DNA of 64,000 nt from Arachis hypogaea (lineage: Eukaryota > Streptophyta > Magnoliopsida > Fabales > Fabaceae): positions 122,255,192 through 122,319,191 of the forward strand of contig NC_092055.1 in NCBI RefSeq assembly GCF_003086295.3, read 5' to 3'. The translations under genes and the position numbers were made by a program. Shown in pieces: positions 43,755-56,148 of the stretch. The notes beneath the pieces were generated by a model. That model was not told the DNA's origin, made no database searches, and saw nothing but the letters and a program-made list of their open reading frames with translations. Positions within the stretch are counted from its first letter, which is position 1, and every line of letters begins with the position of its first letter.

Positions 43755-46700
43755 GTACTCTAGATTTTTATGGTCTTTTTGATCTGACAACCTCTGGAAG
43801 ACGGTTTACTTGGTTCTGTAAAATTCAAGGAAACAAAGAAATTGCAAAGAGATTGGATATAGCTTGCTGTACTACAGAATGGCGCCTTCTTTTTCCAGAA
43901 GCTTTTATTGAAGTTCTCAATCGTTCTCACTCTGATTATTGTCCCCTGCTTATCCGATGTCAAGGAGTTCCTATCAAGAAAGGAAACCGGCCTTTTAGAT
44001 TCTAAGCAGCATGGGCAATGTATCCTGATTACAAGGCTATTGTTCAGAAATTTTGGGATAGTACAGACTTTGGCATCCATAGGAAGTTGCTGGGGGTTCA
44101 AGAAGATGAGTTGGAATTCAACTCTACGGTCTTCGGCAATATTTTTATTAAAAAGAGGAAATTGGAGGCTTATTTGAATTGTATTCAACGGAAAATGGAA
44201 GCTGACGATGATCCAATTTTGAAGCACAAAGAGGAAGAATTGAGAGCTGAGTATAATTTATTTTTGGTCTAGGAAGAATTGCTTTGGTACCAGAAGTCAA
44301 GAGATCAATGGGTTCGGTATGGTGATAGAAATACTAGCTTTTTCCATATGCAAACCATCCTTAGAAGAAAATCTAACAATGTTCATGGGTTGCTGGTCAG
44401 TGATGGGTCCTGGTCTGATAATCCGGAAGTTTTGCAAAGAGAGGTTGTTTATTTCGTCAAAAATATGTTTTGCTCTACTGAGCCTATTGAGGTTAATTGC
44501 ATGGGAGAAATTCTTATGCCATCTCTTAGCCAAGATGCTTGTGATAATTTGTCTAAACCGGTAACAATGTTGGAGGTTAAAGAAGCTCTGGATAATATGA
44601 GCTCGTTCAAAGCTCCTGGGCCGGATGGTTTTCAAGTTTTTTTCTTCAAGGAATATTGGGATGTGGTGGGTCATGAGGTGTGGCGTACTGTTCAGAAAGC
44701 ATTCTTAGGGGAAACGTTAAGCCATTCTTTGTTGGAAACTTTGATTGTTCTTATCCCTAAGTGCGCCTGATAATATTATTGTCGCCCAAGAAGTTCTTCA
44801 CTTTCTTAAGTGGACAAAGTCTAGAAAAGGAGCTATGGCTTTTAAGATTGATTTAGAAAAGGGTTATGATAGAGTTGATTGGAATTTTCTTGAGCACACT
44901 CTTGAATCTTTTGGCTTTCCTTCTCTAATTATTCGGCTTGTAATGAATTATGTTCAGGTCTCAAATCTTTCCATCTTTTGGAATGGGAATAGATTGGACA
45001 GCTTCCAACCTCGTAGAGGGCTCAGGCAATGAGATCCAGTTTCTCCTTATTTATTTATTTTGTGCATTGAGAGATTGGCGTGCTTCATTTCCAAACAAGT
45101 TGATGAGGGTATTTGGGATGGTGTGGCTGTTTCTAGAGGGGGACCTAGAGTTTCTCACTTGATGTTTGCAGATGACCTCCTCCTTTTTTGTAAAGCGAAG
45201 AAAAATCAAGTTTAGAATGTTGTGTACACCTTGGAGTTGTTCTGCAAAGCTTCAGGTATGAAGGTTAACATTGAAAAATCTAAAGCTATTTGTTCTAGAA
45301 ATATCTCTAATAGAAGGAAGAAAATGTTGTCTGGTGTTTATCATATTCCTTTTACTAGTGACCTAGGCAAATACTTGGGGGTGAACCTTAATCATCCTCG
45401 AGCTGGTAGGTCTATTTTTTCGGACTCTTTAGAGAAGATCAAGAATAGGCTGGTTAGTTGGAAAGGTCGGCTCCTTAACAGAGCAGCCAGGCTTTGCTTA
45501 ATTAAATCTATTGCTTCTTCTCTTCCTATTTATCAGATGCAAGTGACTCTTTTTCCTACTTCGGTTTATCAAAAGATTGATTCTGTGCTTAAACAATTCT
45601 TGTAGAAGGGAAAGGTGGGGGAGCGTTGCTTAAATTTGGTCAAGTGGAGCAAAGTTGTCACTCCAAGAAAATATGGAGGCTTGGGAATTAGAGATACCCA
45701 ATGTGTAAATTTTGCTTTATTAGGAAAGCTTGTTTGATAATTACTGCATAATAAAGATAAGCTTTGGATAAGAATTATGTTGGCAAAATATTTACCTGGG
45801 AGTTCTTGCTTTTCACCCAATTTTTCTAATAATGTTTCAAGCACTTGGCGAGCGACTTATAAGACAATAAAAAAGTTTCGTGATGGTTTTGATTGGTGTA
45901 CAGGCAGGATGTCTCAATCCTTTTGGTATCATACTTGGCGACCATGTGGAACGCTAGCTCCTTTGGTTCCTTTTGTGCTCATTTCTGATTCTCACTTGAA
46001 GTTAGAAGATGTCTGGCACCATGGACATTGGCATTGGGATATTCTTTGCATAATGATTCCGGAAGAAGTTAAACTTGATTTGATGCTCTTTGATCTTATC
46101 AAGCAGGCAGGAGATAAAACAGGTTGATTTCGGACAAACTCAAATACTCTCACCTACTCGACTAAAGGTGGGTATGAATGGCTATTGAAGAAGAAATTTG
46201 GCTGGAATGATAATGAAAATTGGCTTTGGCTTCGGCACTTGAGAATACCGGAGAAGATAAAGTGTATGCTCTGGCTTTGCCTCAACAACGGAGTTCCCAC
46301 AGCTAGTTACCGGTTTCAAAGAGGTCTTGTTACTTCTGATTTTTGTCAGAGATGTTATCTTGCTCTAGAGAATATTAACCATTGCTTTAGGACTTGCTAA
46401 AAAGCTCGTCAAATTTGGATTAACTTAAACTTGGGAATGACGGCTGAGGACTCTAGTTTGGATTTTGTGTTTTGGATTCGTTCTAACCTCAACAAAAGTG
46501 AGTTTCTCTTTGTAGCGGCCTTTTGGTGGATTTGGAGGGATAGGAACAATGACATCTTCCATCAAGACGTAAAGTGAACTGCGATGCAAGCGTATTTAAA
46601 AATGAGCAATTAGCTGGCTTTGGATGTATTATTAGAGACAGCATGGGAATTTGGATAAAAAGTTGTTCTGCTAGTATACCTCTTTCTAGTATTCTCTGTT

Positions 46701-47020
46701 GTGAGCTTCATGCTATTTGGAGAGGCCTTGTTATGGCTTGGGATTGCGAGTGCAAAGAGGTCATATGTGAAACTGATAATCTTGATGTATTTCTTCTTGT
46801 TTCGCGAGGCATAACCAGCATGATTAGAAATGACTCTGATCTGCTTGACAAAATCAAAGAGATGCTCCAGCGCAATTGGACAGCTACTTTAGTACTTATC
46901 CAGCGTACAGCAAATAGAGCGACTAATTTAATGGCTAAGACTGCTGCTTTAAACAAGCATATGTACCTAGGGTGGTTATTGCCCCTTACTAATTTAGACA
47001 TTATTATTAAAAAAAAGTGA
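43755..47020 (+). pseudogene. L1-type LINE ORF2: endonuclease end, reverse transcriptase, RNase H
   Basis: Starts mid-endonuclease (FYGLFDLTTSGRRFTWF) exactly at the LTR junction. It continues through SRDQWVRYGDRNTSFFHMQT, SFKAPGPDGFQVFFFKEYW, then jumps from VLIPKCA to APDNIIVAQEVLHFLKW: about 60 codons of the early reverse-transcriptase domain are deleted at 44762. The catalytic FADD is at 45165-45176 in HLMFADDLLLF, followed by GMKVNIEKSKA and LGKYLGV. A zinc-knuckle-like DFCQRCYLALENINHCFRTC lies near 46341. A C-terminal RNase H (NCDASVF, CELHAIWRGL, ETDN) spans 46574-47020. Numerous stops (such as 44004, 44270, 45029, 45603, 46399) and frameshifts (near 45030, 46575) show it is long dead. 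No clear poly(A) tail or target duplication is seen. Confidence 0.9.
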
Positions 47021-50000
47021 TACTCTTTTTCTTACATCTTTTTTTTTTTTGTGTTATGTTCAATCACAAAAAAATATTCCAACATCACATTGAATATAAT
47101 TAAAAGGTGTCTCATGAACTAGTAAGCTATAGTGTTTGAGTGACCTTTATTTATCCATATCAACTATCAACACAACACTATTAATTATGAGAGAAAAGTT
47201 TGTCCAAAAACTAAGGAGAGTCACATATCTAAAAAATTAATTGGTTACTTTAAAAAAATTAAAGACTAAATTAAATCATCTATTCAATTTCAAATACCAA
47301 ATAAATATTCGTTAAGATTTTTTTAACCATGCCTTAAATTTGCCTAAAAATTAATGATGTGTGGCAACATTAATTAAAAGATTCTTCATTTTCGAATTTT
47401 TCCCTTTTCGTAATTGTTCTTGCCTCGAGCAACATTTTTCGTGGATTTGTGGGTGAAACTTTTCCACGCTGTTCTTAATTTGGCAATGGCAGCGTTAGTT
47501 TTATCCAAATTTCTATTTTTTTCTCTTATTATTTTTCCTCTGATTTTTTATTTTTCTTTTTATATTTTTTCCAAATCAAATTCCTAATTCAGAAGCAACA
47601 AAAAACACCTAATTCTTCGCTAATTCTATTCTTGTTACTTGCTTCTGCCTCCCTCCCGACTATATTTGTCCTAGAAATTTTAATTTTGAGAGTCTTAACA
47701 TATTTTTGGACTTTTTTATTTTTTTTTTACCAAAGATAAGAGATTTAAATCCGTAACTTTTTAATTGAGTATAGGAAGACTATACTATTTAAGTTATAAC
47801 TCATTGGCAACATATTTTTGGACTTATAAAGGATGAAAGTTCTAACAATATAATTCAACAATATGTTATACATCATCAATAATGTTAATTGTATATTAAA
47901 ATCAGTTACTAAAATTAGCCACTAATATAAAATATATATTAAAATATAAAATACATTTTAAAACATAAATTAAATTATACATATATTTATATACAAATAT
48001 ATAATACTTAATTTTAGTAGTTAATTTTAATATAATCTTTAACATTTTTAGTTGTCGATTTAGAAAAGCAAGTTAAAACTTAAAAAAAAAAAGGTTTAGA
48101 TGGCTATAAAGAAAGCAAAGAACAACTTCAATAAATTAAGGATCAATTTGTTAGAACATCTTTAATAAAGTGTTTTTAGTTTATCAATTTTAATATTTTA
48201 AAAAATGAAATGATTTAGAATTAAAATTTACATTATTATTGAAGTTTATTTATGAAATAAAATCGATTTTACCTTAAAGATACGGTATTACTTAACTTCG
48301 ATGAAAACTTAATAAAATTTTGCTACTTCTATAATTATATTGATAAAATAAATTAAAAATAATATAAAATTTTAACTGAATTAAAATTAAATATTAAAAA
48401 AATAAATTTTATTTTTAATTTTAAATAATTATTTATGATATATAATTTTATAAATATTTATATATCATTTTATAAAATTTAAAATAAAAATAAAATTAAA
48501 ACTAACTTAAAGATGATCTTAGTTTCTCTCCTTAATTAGTGGATATAAATCGCAATCGTAGGCGACCCGCATCAATTAATGTGATCACATTATTGGTGTA
48601 AAATCTACATACCAGTCATGTTCTTGAGTAGTAGTCATCAGCATAAAGTTCTTCATTTTAGGTATTTGTTCCTTTCTCTCTTATCTTTGTTTTCTCATTG
48701 TCTTTTTTTTTTATTTAAATACAGGTCGCCTACTACTTAAAATTGCGATATTATTGCCGCCTCTAGAATCTTGAGAATTCATTTCTTAAATTATTTTATA
48801 TAATGTATCCGTTTATTATGGGAAAAAACAAAATAGTGACAACTGATATTATAAAAAAAATAATTGTATGTGTGTCATTATTTGGTAAATAAACGTTGAA
48901 AAAAATAATATAGAAATGTACACGTATTTGTATCTCAAAATCTTTATATTCGCTTCGATGACGAACTAAATATTTATATCCTTTTAAAATTTTTGGACTG
49001 GTTATTACTTTCCTTTTTGCATTGAAGATCAGAATATTAATATGTCTGGTAGCAAGTAGCGTTTCCTGTGACAAAAGGATAAGAACTAAGAATATCATGG
49101 ATGATGGATTATTGCACTCTTTTCGCAACGAAAAAAACTCGAAATAGTAGTAATTAATAAGTAGGACCACCAGAAACAAAAAATTAATACAGAAACATAA
49201 CATAAAAAGAAAAGTTGGCCAGTATTTACTAAGTGGAAAAGTCTAGGGCCAGCAATTATTTTAAAAATTGGCCAGTATTTAACATCAAAAGAAAATTGAA
49301 TGATCCCACACTATTGAATTTAATTTCGTACCATTAAAAATAATATTGATGGCTAATTGATGGTTATAGAACACAAAAGTTATTGGCTCTCTAGCACCTG
49401 CTGATTTTGAAAAATATGTGTAATATTACTATATTAGAAGTTTAGACATTGTTATTTTCAACTCTAATTACCATGCATTATATATGTACACAAGTTTCAG
49501 TGACACGAAATGATCGTGCACAATAGAAGAGAGAATGTTAGAAAAAGAAGCAAAAAGCGGATTCGTGCATAGACAGGTATCTGATACCAATAGTTAGTTC
49601 TTCTCATCACATCGTTTTCCTTTAATTCCGATCCTACCCGGAATTCAATATCCTAGACCTTAGTAATCTCTAAGATCTAAATGATATTATTAATAAGTAG
49701 TACATACTAATTATTTAGAAGAAAATGGATAATTAACTTGCGCTATAAGATCCTCTAGATATATATATGTAAAAAAGAAAGAGATCATTTTTTTTTTCTT
49801 GTAACAAGTTTTCAGTGCTTGAAAATTGGTAGGTTGGTTTTTCATGTACGTGGAAGAATTTGTTCTTGATTCCCGAATCAAGTTAACAATGTAATGTATA
49901 TGCATGTGACTAGTTATTGCATTTGTTTCTTTTCAAGAGATAAAAAGGAAACTTCACACCCATTTTCCAATCACGTGAGCCATCATAATATTTTAATTTA

Positions 50001-50107
50001 ATTAGGCGACTAAAGAATATATTTTAAATAAATGCCATCTATTGTTAGTATAAAATAATTCTAATTAGGTATAAATATTAAATTTAATTAATTCTTATCT
50101 ACTTTAT

Positions 50108-50151
<44 letters not shown>

Positions 50152-50369
50152 TCTTTAAAATTAACCATCAATAATAATTAAAACGAAGACTCAATAATTA
50201 AAAATTATTAAATAATAATTTAATTAAATGTCTTAATTAACAATTTTATATAAAAATAACTATGTGTAAATTTTTATCTATAATTAAACACAGCTGATAA
50301 TCAAAAGTGAATTGGAGGGAATTAAGGAAGTTTTTGCACATATACATTTTTAAATTATAGTGTAAATTA
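47021..50369. other. No gene; AT-rich intergenic DNA
   Basis: Includes T-rich tracts (47040-47052, 47515-47575) and a (TA)18 microsatellite at 50111-50146. Frames at 48796-49203 and 49711-49905 on the minus strand are low-complexity and show no domain. Nothing else is recognised. Confidence 0.55.
50111..50146. repeat. (AT)18 microsatellite
   Basis: 36 bases of uninterrupted AT repeat. Confidence 0.95.
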
Positions 50370-52400
50370 ATCCAATTATAGTGTATGTACGATACCAAGC
50401 ATCGCACAAATCCAGAGGACTGTGATAGTGGTAACATAAATTTAACTATTTGTATCGTCTTCCCATGTTATTTTGTATTATCATGATCAAATTATGATTA
50501 AAATATAACCATTCAAATATGGATCTTCTTTATTTTGCTTTTTCTTCCAAAAAATGATATATCGTATATTGTATGTCGTAGTCATGATCAGTCAATATAT
50601 TATAAATAGTGAATTCTAGTAATATTTTTCTATAGTAATTATAATATTTATAAGTATTATTAAAATTAAAATGATTTTTTTATATTTTAATAATATTTTT
50701 TAAAATATTATAATCACCATAATTACTATAACATAATTTTATTAGAATGACTCATTATAAAAAGTCTCAAAACGATATGCAGTAATAAAGGTTTAAAGAG
50801 TAAGCTGATTGGGGAGGAACGGCTTAATTAAATTGATCAATCAATTAATTAATTCACCCTATAGTTCTTTAATAAAATAAAATATATAGTAAGGCACGTA
50901 ATTATTTTATATATATAATATATAAATATAATGATGCATTATTAGAGTGAGAATGAAGCTAGAATTGCGGTGGTCACATGACACTCTTTCCAGGGCCTCA
51001 TGCACTAGTCAGTGTATGTTACCACCGCCCTCTCTAGTTATAGTTAGTAATTGCTTACATATATCACACTCTATCAAATATCACATATATATGTATGTAT
51101 AGTAGCACACAGTTTTAGTAACAATACACTCCATTCACACTACTAGCAATGTTGCATTCTATCTTTTTGGTAGGTACCAGCATTGCTTTTATTAAATGTT
51201 ATCATCACCAAAAAATTCTTGTGGTGAATGGATGTGGGGCAATATATATGCTATTTTTCTTTTTTTTTTTCTCCTTTTATTAATTATGAAATATGTTAAG
51301 TAAAACAAATGAGCTACGAGTGCTGGCTAGCTGCTTCTGATCTCACCTTAGAGTTAATAAATTAAAGGATAAATAGCTATTAATTGGGATTTAACTTGCA
51401 TAATTGATCATTAGTATAAGATAATAGCTTGGTCAGATAAAGATTCTTTGACAACTCATTTTACTGAAAAACTTTTAATTAAGTCAGCAATTGACAGCTT
51501 GGAAAGCAATAAAAAGATTAAGCCATCGAAACTTTTGATGCTTTTGCTCGGCTTCTATCCATCGAGTGATATTAAATTATTAATAAATATTTGATGGTCA
51601 TAATAATTATAAATTTACGGTAATAAATTAGAGTGCATTTTTATATATGTAAGATATTTATGCATTCTACAGGACCACACCCACGTTTTGTATGTCCAAG
51701 TCAATTTTATTTTATTTTATTTTTACCATGATGGAATTCAATTCAATTACCCTAGTAATCATCACAAGCTACCATATCCGTTTTGCCCCACCACTGTCTC
51801 TATCAGCTGCAATAGCCAATAGAAGACAAATACTAAATAACAGTTTGGCCCTATGCTAAGTTGCTCAATTTTTTTCCCCAGAGAGTATATATTTACCGTG
51901 GTCAAATGTGATATCTAATCTTTTAGTCGCAAGTCATCTACTTAAGGACAGACAACTGACAATAAAATGCTTTTATTAGTTAAGAAATCAAGTGATAAAG
52001 TTGTCAAGTTCTTTTAAGAATTTGTTATTCCCTAATGAATTGTTATATATATAAAAGATAAAATTTAAATTTTTAATACTTAAATAATAAATAAATTGGC
52101 CACTCGATCAACCAAGTTGTTCAAATTTTAAGTGTCAATACAAATAAATATAGTTATAATTACCAACTAAAAAAATTACTGCTCTTCACTTTAGAATTAA
52201 GGAGTTACTATGATAGGTTGGGGGTTCAGATTTGATTCCATGATTAGCAAAGGCTTAATTAAATAAAGGAGAAATCAAAGCTAAATCTAGTTGAAAAAGC
52301 AAAGGTTAGATATTGGTGTCTCCATAGCAAGTCTTTTTACGGATCTTCAGAAATAAATAAGAGGAAGCTACGTTTGTACCCATTCCAATGTATGTATAGT
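50370..52400 (+). repeat. Upstream block of the GATA gene, copy A of a tandem duplication
   Basis: Collinear with 55470-56990 in the same orientation. Anchors: CAAATCCAGAGGAC (50406 / 55493), CATTATTAGAGTGAGAAT (50937 / 55782), ATTGCTTTTATTAAATG (51182 / 56029), GGTCAGATAAAGATTCTTTG (51431 / 56324), CTACAGGACCA-type (51670 / 56591), TAGCTGCAATAG-type (51803 / 56718), and AGTCTTTTTACG..CTTCAGAAATAAA(T/C)AAGAG (52330 / 56920). Copy A ends about 225 bases before the GATA start codon, so it contains the gene's proximal upstream region. The AGATAAAGATT core is identical in both copies and contains a GATA-factor site. Confidence 0.8.
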
Positions 52401-52511
52401 AGTACTTATGTATTTAATTGTTAATAATATTATAATTGATAAATAATATAATCCATGGTATTTAAATATAAGGTAACTAGCTAGGGTCCATAGCAATGGG
52501 TCCTTTTCAGA

Positions 52512-52625
52512 GGCATATAAACCTTCTAAGTTGTAACTACTAGTGTGTTTTTTCTCTCTCACTTTCTCATCACTTAGATTTAAAAAGAAACAAGAAAAGA
52601 AGGAAGAATTGTTGAATTTGTGGCG
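52512..52625 (+). promoter_or_regulatory. Core promoter and 5' leader of the GATA gene
   Basis: GCATATAAACC (about 52513-52523) is a fair TATA box. A pyrimidine patch TTTTTTCTCTCTCACTTTCTC follows at 52547-52568, the usual plant start-site context, and a purine-rich leader leads to GCG-ATG-GA at 52626. The start site itself is not determined. Confidence 0.55.
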
Positions 52626-53738
52626 ATGGAAGCTCAAGAGTTGTTTGAGCAGCAGCAAGACAATAATACCCCTAGTTCTGAGCATTTCATGGTTGAGGAA
52701 TTCTTTGATTTCTCGAACGAAGAAGCAGCTACTGCTCCGTTTATTCCCAACACCACCACCAACTCCACCCACTCCTCCCCCACTGCCCTTGACAGCATCA
52801 ATTCCTCTTCCTCGAACCCCAATTTCCTGACCGCCGACCTCTCCGTCCCGGTATATAACCAATTTTTATTGTTTTATTCTGTTAATTCATCATTTTATAT
52901 AAATAAATATGAAATTAAGTATGACTTAGTTCTCACGTCCAACACATACAACAAAATTCCTGAAATTTCCCTTAACTTGTTTCCTTTTACATCGAAAGAG
53001 TAATAATAATAATAATATATTTCTAATTTGGAAAAACAGTACGATGATCTTGCTGAACTGGAATGGTTGTCCAATTTCACCGAGGAATCATTTTCGAGCG
53101 AGGACCTGCAGAGGATGCAGCTCATATCAGGCATAAAGGCCCGAAGCGACACCGAGGCCCGTGAATTCCACCACCAAGTCGAGCCCAACCGAGCCAACTC
53201 AATACTCAACCCACAACTGTCGGTTCCAGCTAAGGCCCGAAGCAAGCGCTCGCGTGGGCCTACATGCAACTGGAACTCCCGCCTCCTCGTGGTGTCCCCA
53301 ACCACATCATCTTCCCAGCCCGAGCCCATGGCTCTTCCCAAGAAGCCCGTGGCAAGGAAGAAGGACAGCAGAGATGAAGAAGGGGAGGGCAGGAAGTGCC
53401 TGCATTGCGCCACAGACAAGACACCTCAGTGGCGGACAGGGCCCATGGGCCCAAAGACATTGTGCAATGCATGCGGAGTGAGGTATAAGTCGGGCCGGCT
53501 GGTGCCTGAGTATAGGCCGGCTGCCAGCCCGACTTTCGTGCTGACTAAGCACTCAAACTCGCACCGGAAGGTTCTGGAGTTGCGGCGCCAAAAGGAGATG
53601 ATGCAGGCCCAGCAACAACATCAGCAGCAACTGCTTCATCATCACCATCACCAGAGCATTATGTTTGATGTCTCATCCAACGGTCAGGATTACTTGATCC
53701 ATCAGCAACTGGGTCCCCATTTTGGCCACCTAATCTAG
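52626..53738 (+). CDS. GATA-type zinc-finger transcription factor, subfamily A
   Basis: Two exons, 52626-52850 and 53040-53738, separated by a 189-bp GT..AG intron in phase 0, give 307 residues. The ATG at 52626 is chosen over an in-frame GTG six bases upstream. Residues 1-75 are acidic and serine/asparagine-rich with [11 protein letters not shown]; exon 2 opens with [17 protein letters not shown], a motif pair typical of subfamily A. A basic stretch ([10 protein letters not shown], about 138-147) is a likely nuclear localisation signal. The single type IV finger is C195-X2-C198-X18-C217-X2-C220 with [19 protein letters not shown], followed by [20 protein letters not shown]. The tail has glutamine and histidine runs ([14 protein letters not shown]). 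It should bind WGATAR sites and regulate transcription in the nucleus; relatives act in light and growth control. Intact, no defects seen. The exact orthologue was not assigned. Confidence 0.93.
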
Positions 53739-55271
53739 TCCGCTTCAATTCTAGAGTAGAATAGACTTCTCCGTGCAACTTTTCCTAATTTAATTTCTAG
53801 CCATATAGTACTTCTTTACCTTTTTTTTTTTTAATTTGTTAGGGATTTGTTTGATTGACTTCTTGCTTACTTAAAATCCTTTTCTTTTCTTTTCATTTTT
53901 GGCCTTTAACTTTTTTGAGTTTAATGTTTAATCTTTTATGGTGACTGATGTAGTGTTTTTTCAAGTCATCATTTTCACAGACTTGAAATGTTACAGCTTA
54001 CACACATCAACATTCTCCTTTATATGTACTCAATTTCATTTTTGTATAATAGTTGCAGTAATAATGGGTAATGTTAGAATTACATGCCATTTTTTTTTAA
54101 CTTAAAAAACACAAGGATGTGTAAGAGGGAATTCTTAAGTTGTGAATTCAACTACAAAATGTGTGCTATTTTATTAATCTTTGATTCATGTAAAATTATC
54201 ATTTTAGTAGATAGTTGGGTTAAAATTAATTTTTTTTATATATAATTAAACATAAGCATAGAATTAAAGGGCATATTCATAGGCGCGGTACGAAATAAGG
54301 TACGAATTCTAAATCAGAATAAACCTCTCCAACAACAAGGATTATATTTACATACAAAAATCATTTTCAGTGAGTCCCAAAAAGAGTATGATTTTACTGA
54401 AACCCCTACAAGTACTAACCGAAACAAAACTCATGAGTAGATCTTTCAAGAGTAGTTGTTTTCTTTTTATGTAGGTGAAGTGCTAATTTATCAGGGATCA
54501 AAATTTCATTTAAAAGTTTTGCAGACTAGGGAACTAACTACTTAGAATAACCCAAATTAGTTAGTAGTTGTTTCTTTTAGATCTTTCAAGAGTTAAACCA
54601 CTCTTGAATCACATCCATGACTTGCATCCTTTTATGCCCTCTATCCACATAGCATTCCTGACCATTTTATCTCATCACAGTAGATATGAAACTTAAGTAT
54701 ATCACAAGTATATCTACGTAGAAATTGTTTCGCTATTCTCATGAAACTAGAAGATAAAATATTTTTTTATGAAGCATCATTATGTAATAGAACTATTTTA
54801 TTCAACATTAATATATAAATAACCATTTTTTTTAACTAATGTAATCTATAGATAAAGTGTGGATAAAAATAATTTTTGTAACACGCATTAAATGTATTGC
54901 AAAATTATGGAGATATTTTTCAAGTTAGCTATATTTTCAAAAGAATAAAAAATACTTAAAACTCAACACAACACAACACAATAATCTATATTTAACTAAA
55001 TTATACAAACATTTATTTCATATTAGATTTATATATAATCAAATTTATTATATAGGAGGTAATGTACCCTAAATTTTAAAGAGTGCTAGAACAGTTATCT
55101 CGTTATTGATTGTTAAAATAAATTGGACATGTAATTAGCAAAATTATATAGTTTGTTCTTACTTACCAACTTGTTATCTCAGTGGTGCTCACACTCACAT
55201 TGTCGTAATAATGGTCACAACTCCTTGATGATTATGTATCAAATGTATTTGATCAGAAATGTTATCAATAA

Positions 55272-55319
<48 letters not shown>

Positions 55320-55469
55320 TAGATATAAGATAGTAAATATGAAGTTAATCACTTTTAATGAATAATGTTTGATTGCGTATATAAAATTCTTCTAAACTGA
55401 CATGGTTTACAATGATTAAACATAAAAAGAGTGAAGGAATTTCATGGATACATGTTATATTAGCTTTAT
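53739..55469. other. GATA 3' flank; no further gene
   Basis: The first ~300 bases are T-rich and probably include the 3' untranslated region and polyadenylation site, which I cannot place. The remainder is AT-rich intergenic DNA with a (TA)n microsatellite at 55275-55317. Confidence 0.6.
55275..55317. repeat. (AT)21 microsatellite
   Basis: 43 bases of AT repeat followed by ATAGATAGATA. Confidence 0.95.
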
Positions 55470-56109
55470 TATATTATAGTGCGGCATCGCAAATCCAGAG
55501 GACCGTTATAGAAATAGTTAACTATTATTGAATTAATCACTAAAATATTAGTAGGCAGGCATGAATCCTCTCTTCTTTTTTTTTTCTTTTTTTCTTTTTC
55601 ACTTTTTCTTACTGAAAAGTCACACATTATGTGTTAGTATATTTATCCCAAAAGGATATACCGAGGAATAAAGGTTCTAAGGGCAAGGATTAAAGTGAAG
55701 GCTTGATTAATTTACCCTACTCTTTAATTATTTAAATAGAAGATAAAGTATACTATACTATTATATGTGTATAATGATACATTATTAGAGTGAGAATAAT
55801 GAAGCTAGAAAATGCAGTGATCACGTGTATTTCCGTGGCCTTGTGCGTTTGTTCGTGTATTGTGATTTATATGAATGAATTAGTGCTATTTTATTTACAC
55901 AACTGTGGAGCTTCTTATCTATTAAAATGAAGATGCATATATCACGTAGTCTTATAACAAATTAAATCTTTTTTGGTGTATGTGTGTGGATATAACAAGC
56001 CACTGTATTCCACTTTTTAGGTACCAATATTGCTTTTATTAAATGCTATCATGAAAAAAAAAAAAACTCTTGTGCAATGTTCAGCCTCTTCCCGGGGGTT
56101 GATGAACTT

Positions 56110-56148
<39 letters not shown>

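Noticed and set aside
49660..49760. tRNA or small RNA gene search across the window
   Set aside because: No B-box/A-box arrangement or acceptor-stem pairing was found here or elsewhere; the tRNA-like words at 9769 and 24691 are retroelement primer sites.
52620..52625. In-frame GTG upstream of the GATA start as initiation codon
   Set aside because: Plant nuclear genes start at ATG; the ATG at 52626 has a good context and begins the expected N-terminus.
52851..53003. Reading through the GATA intron as coding sequence
   Set aside because: The sequence after 52850 is AT-rich with GT donor and AG acceptor bounds, and the conserved LEWLS motif resumes in exon 2 in phase.
52895..53552. Minus-strand frames of 70-174 codons opposite the GATA gene
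   Set aside because: Shadow frames of the GC-rich coding exon; the plus strand encodes a complete zinc finger.
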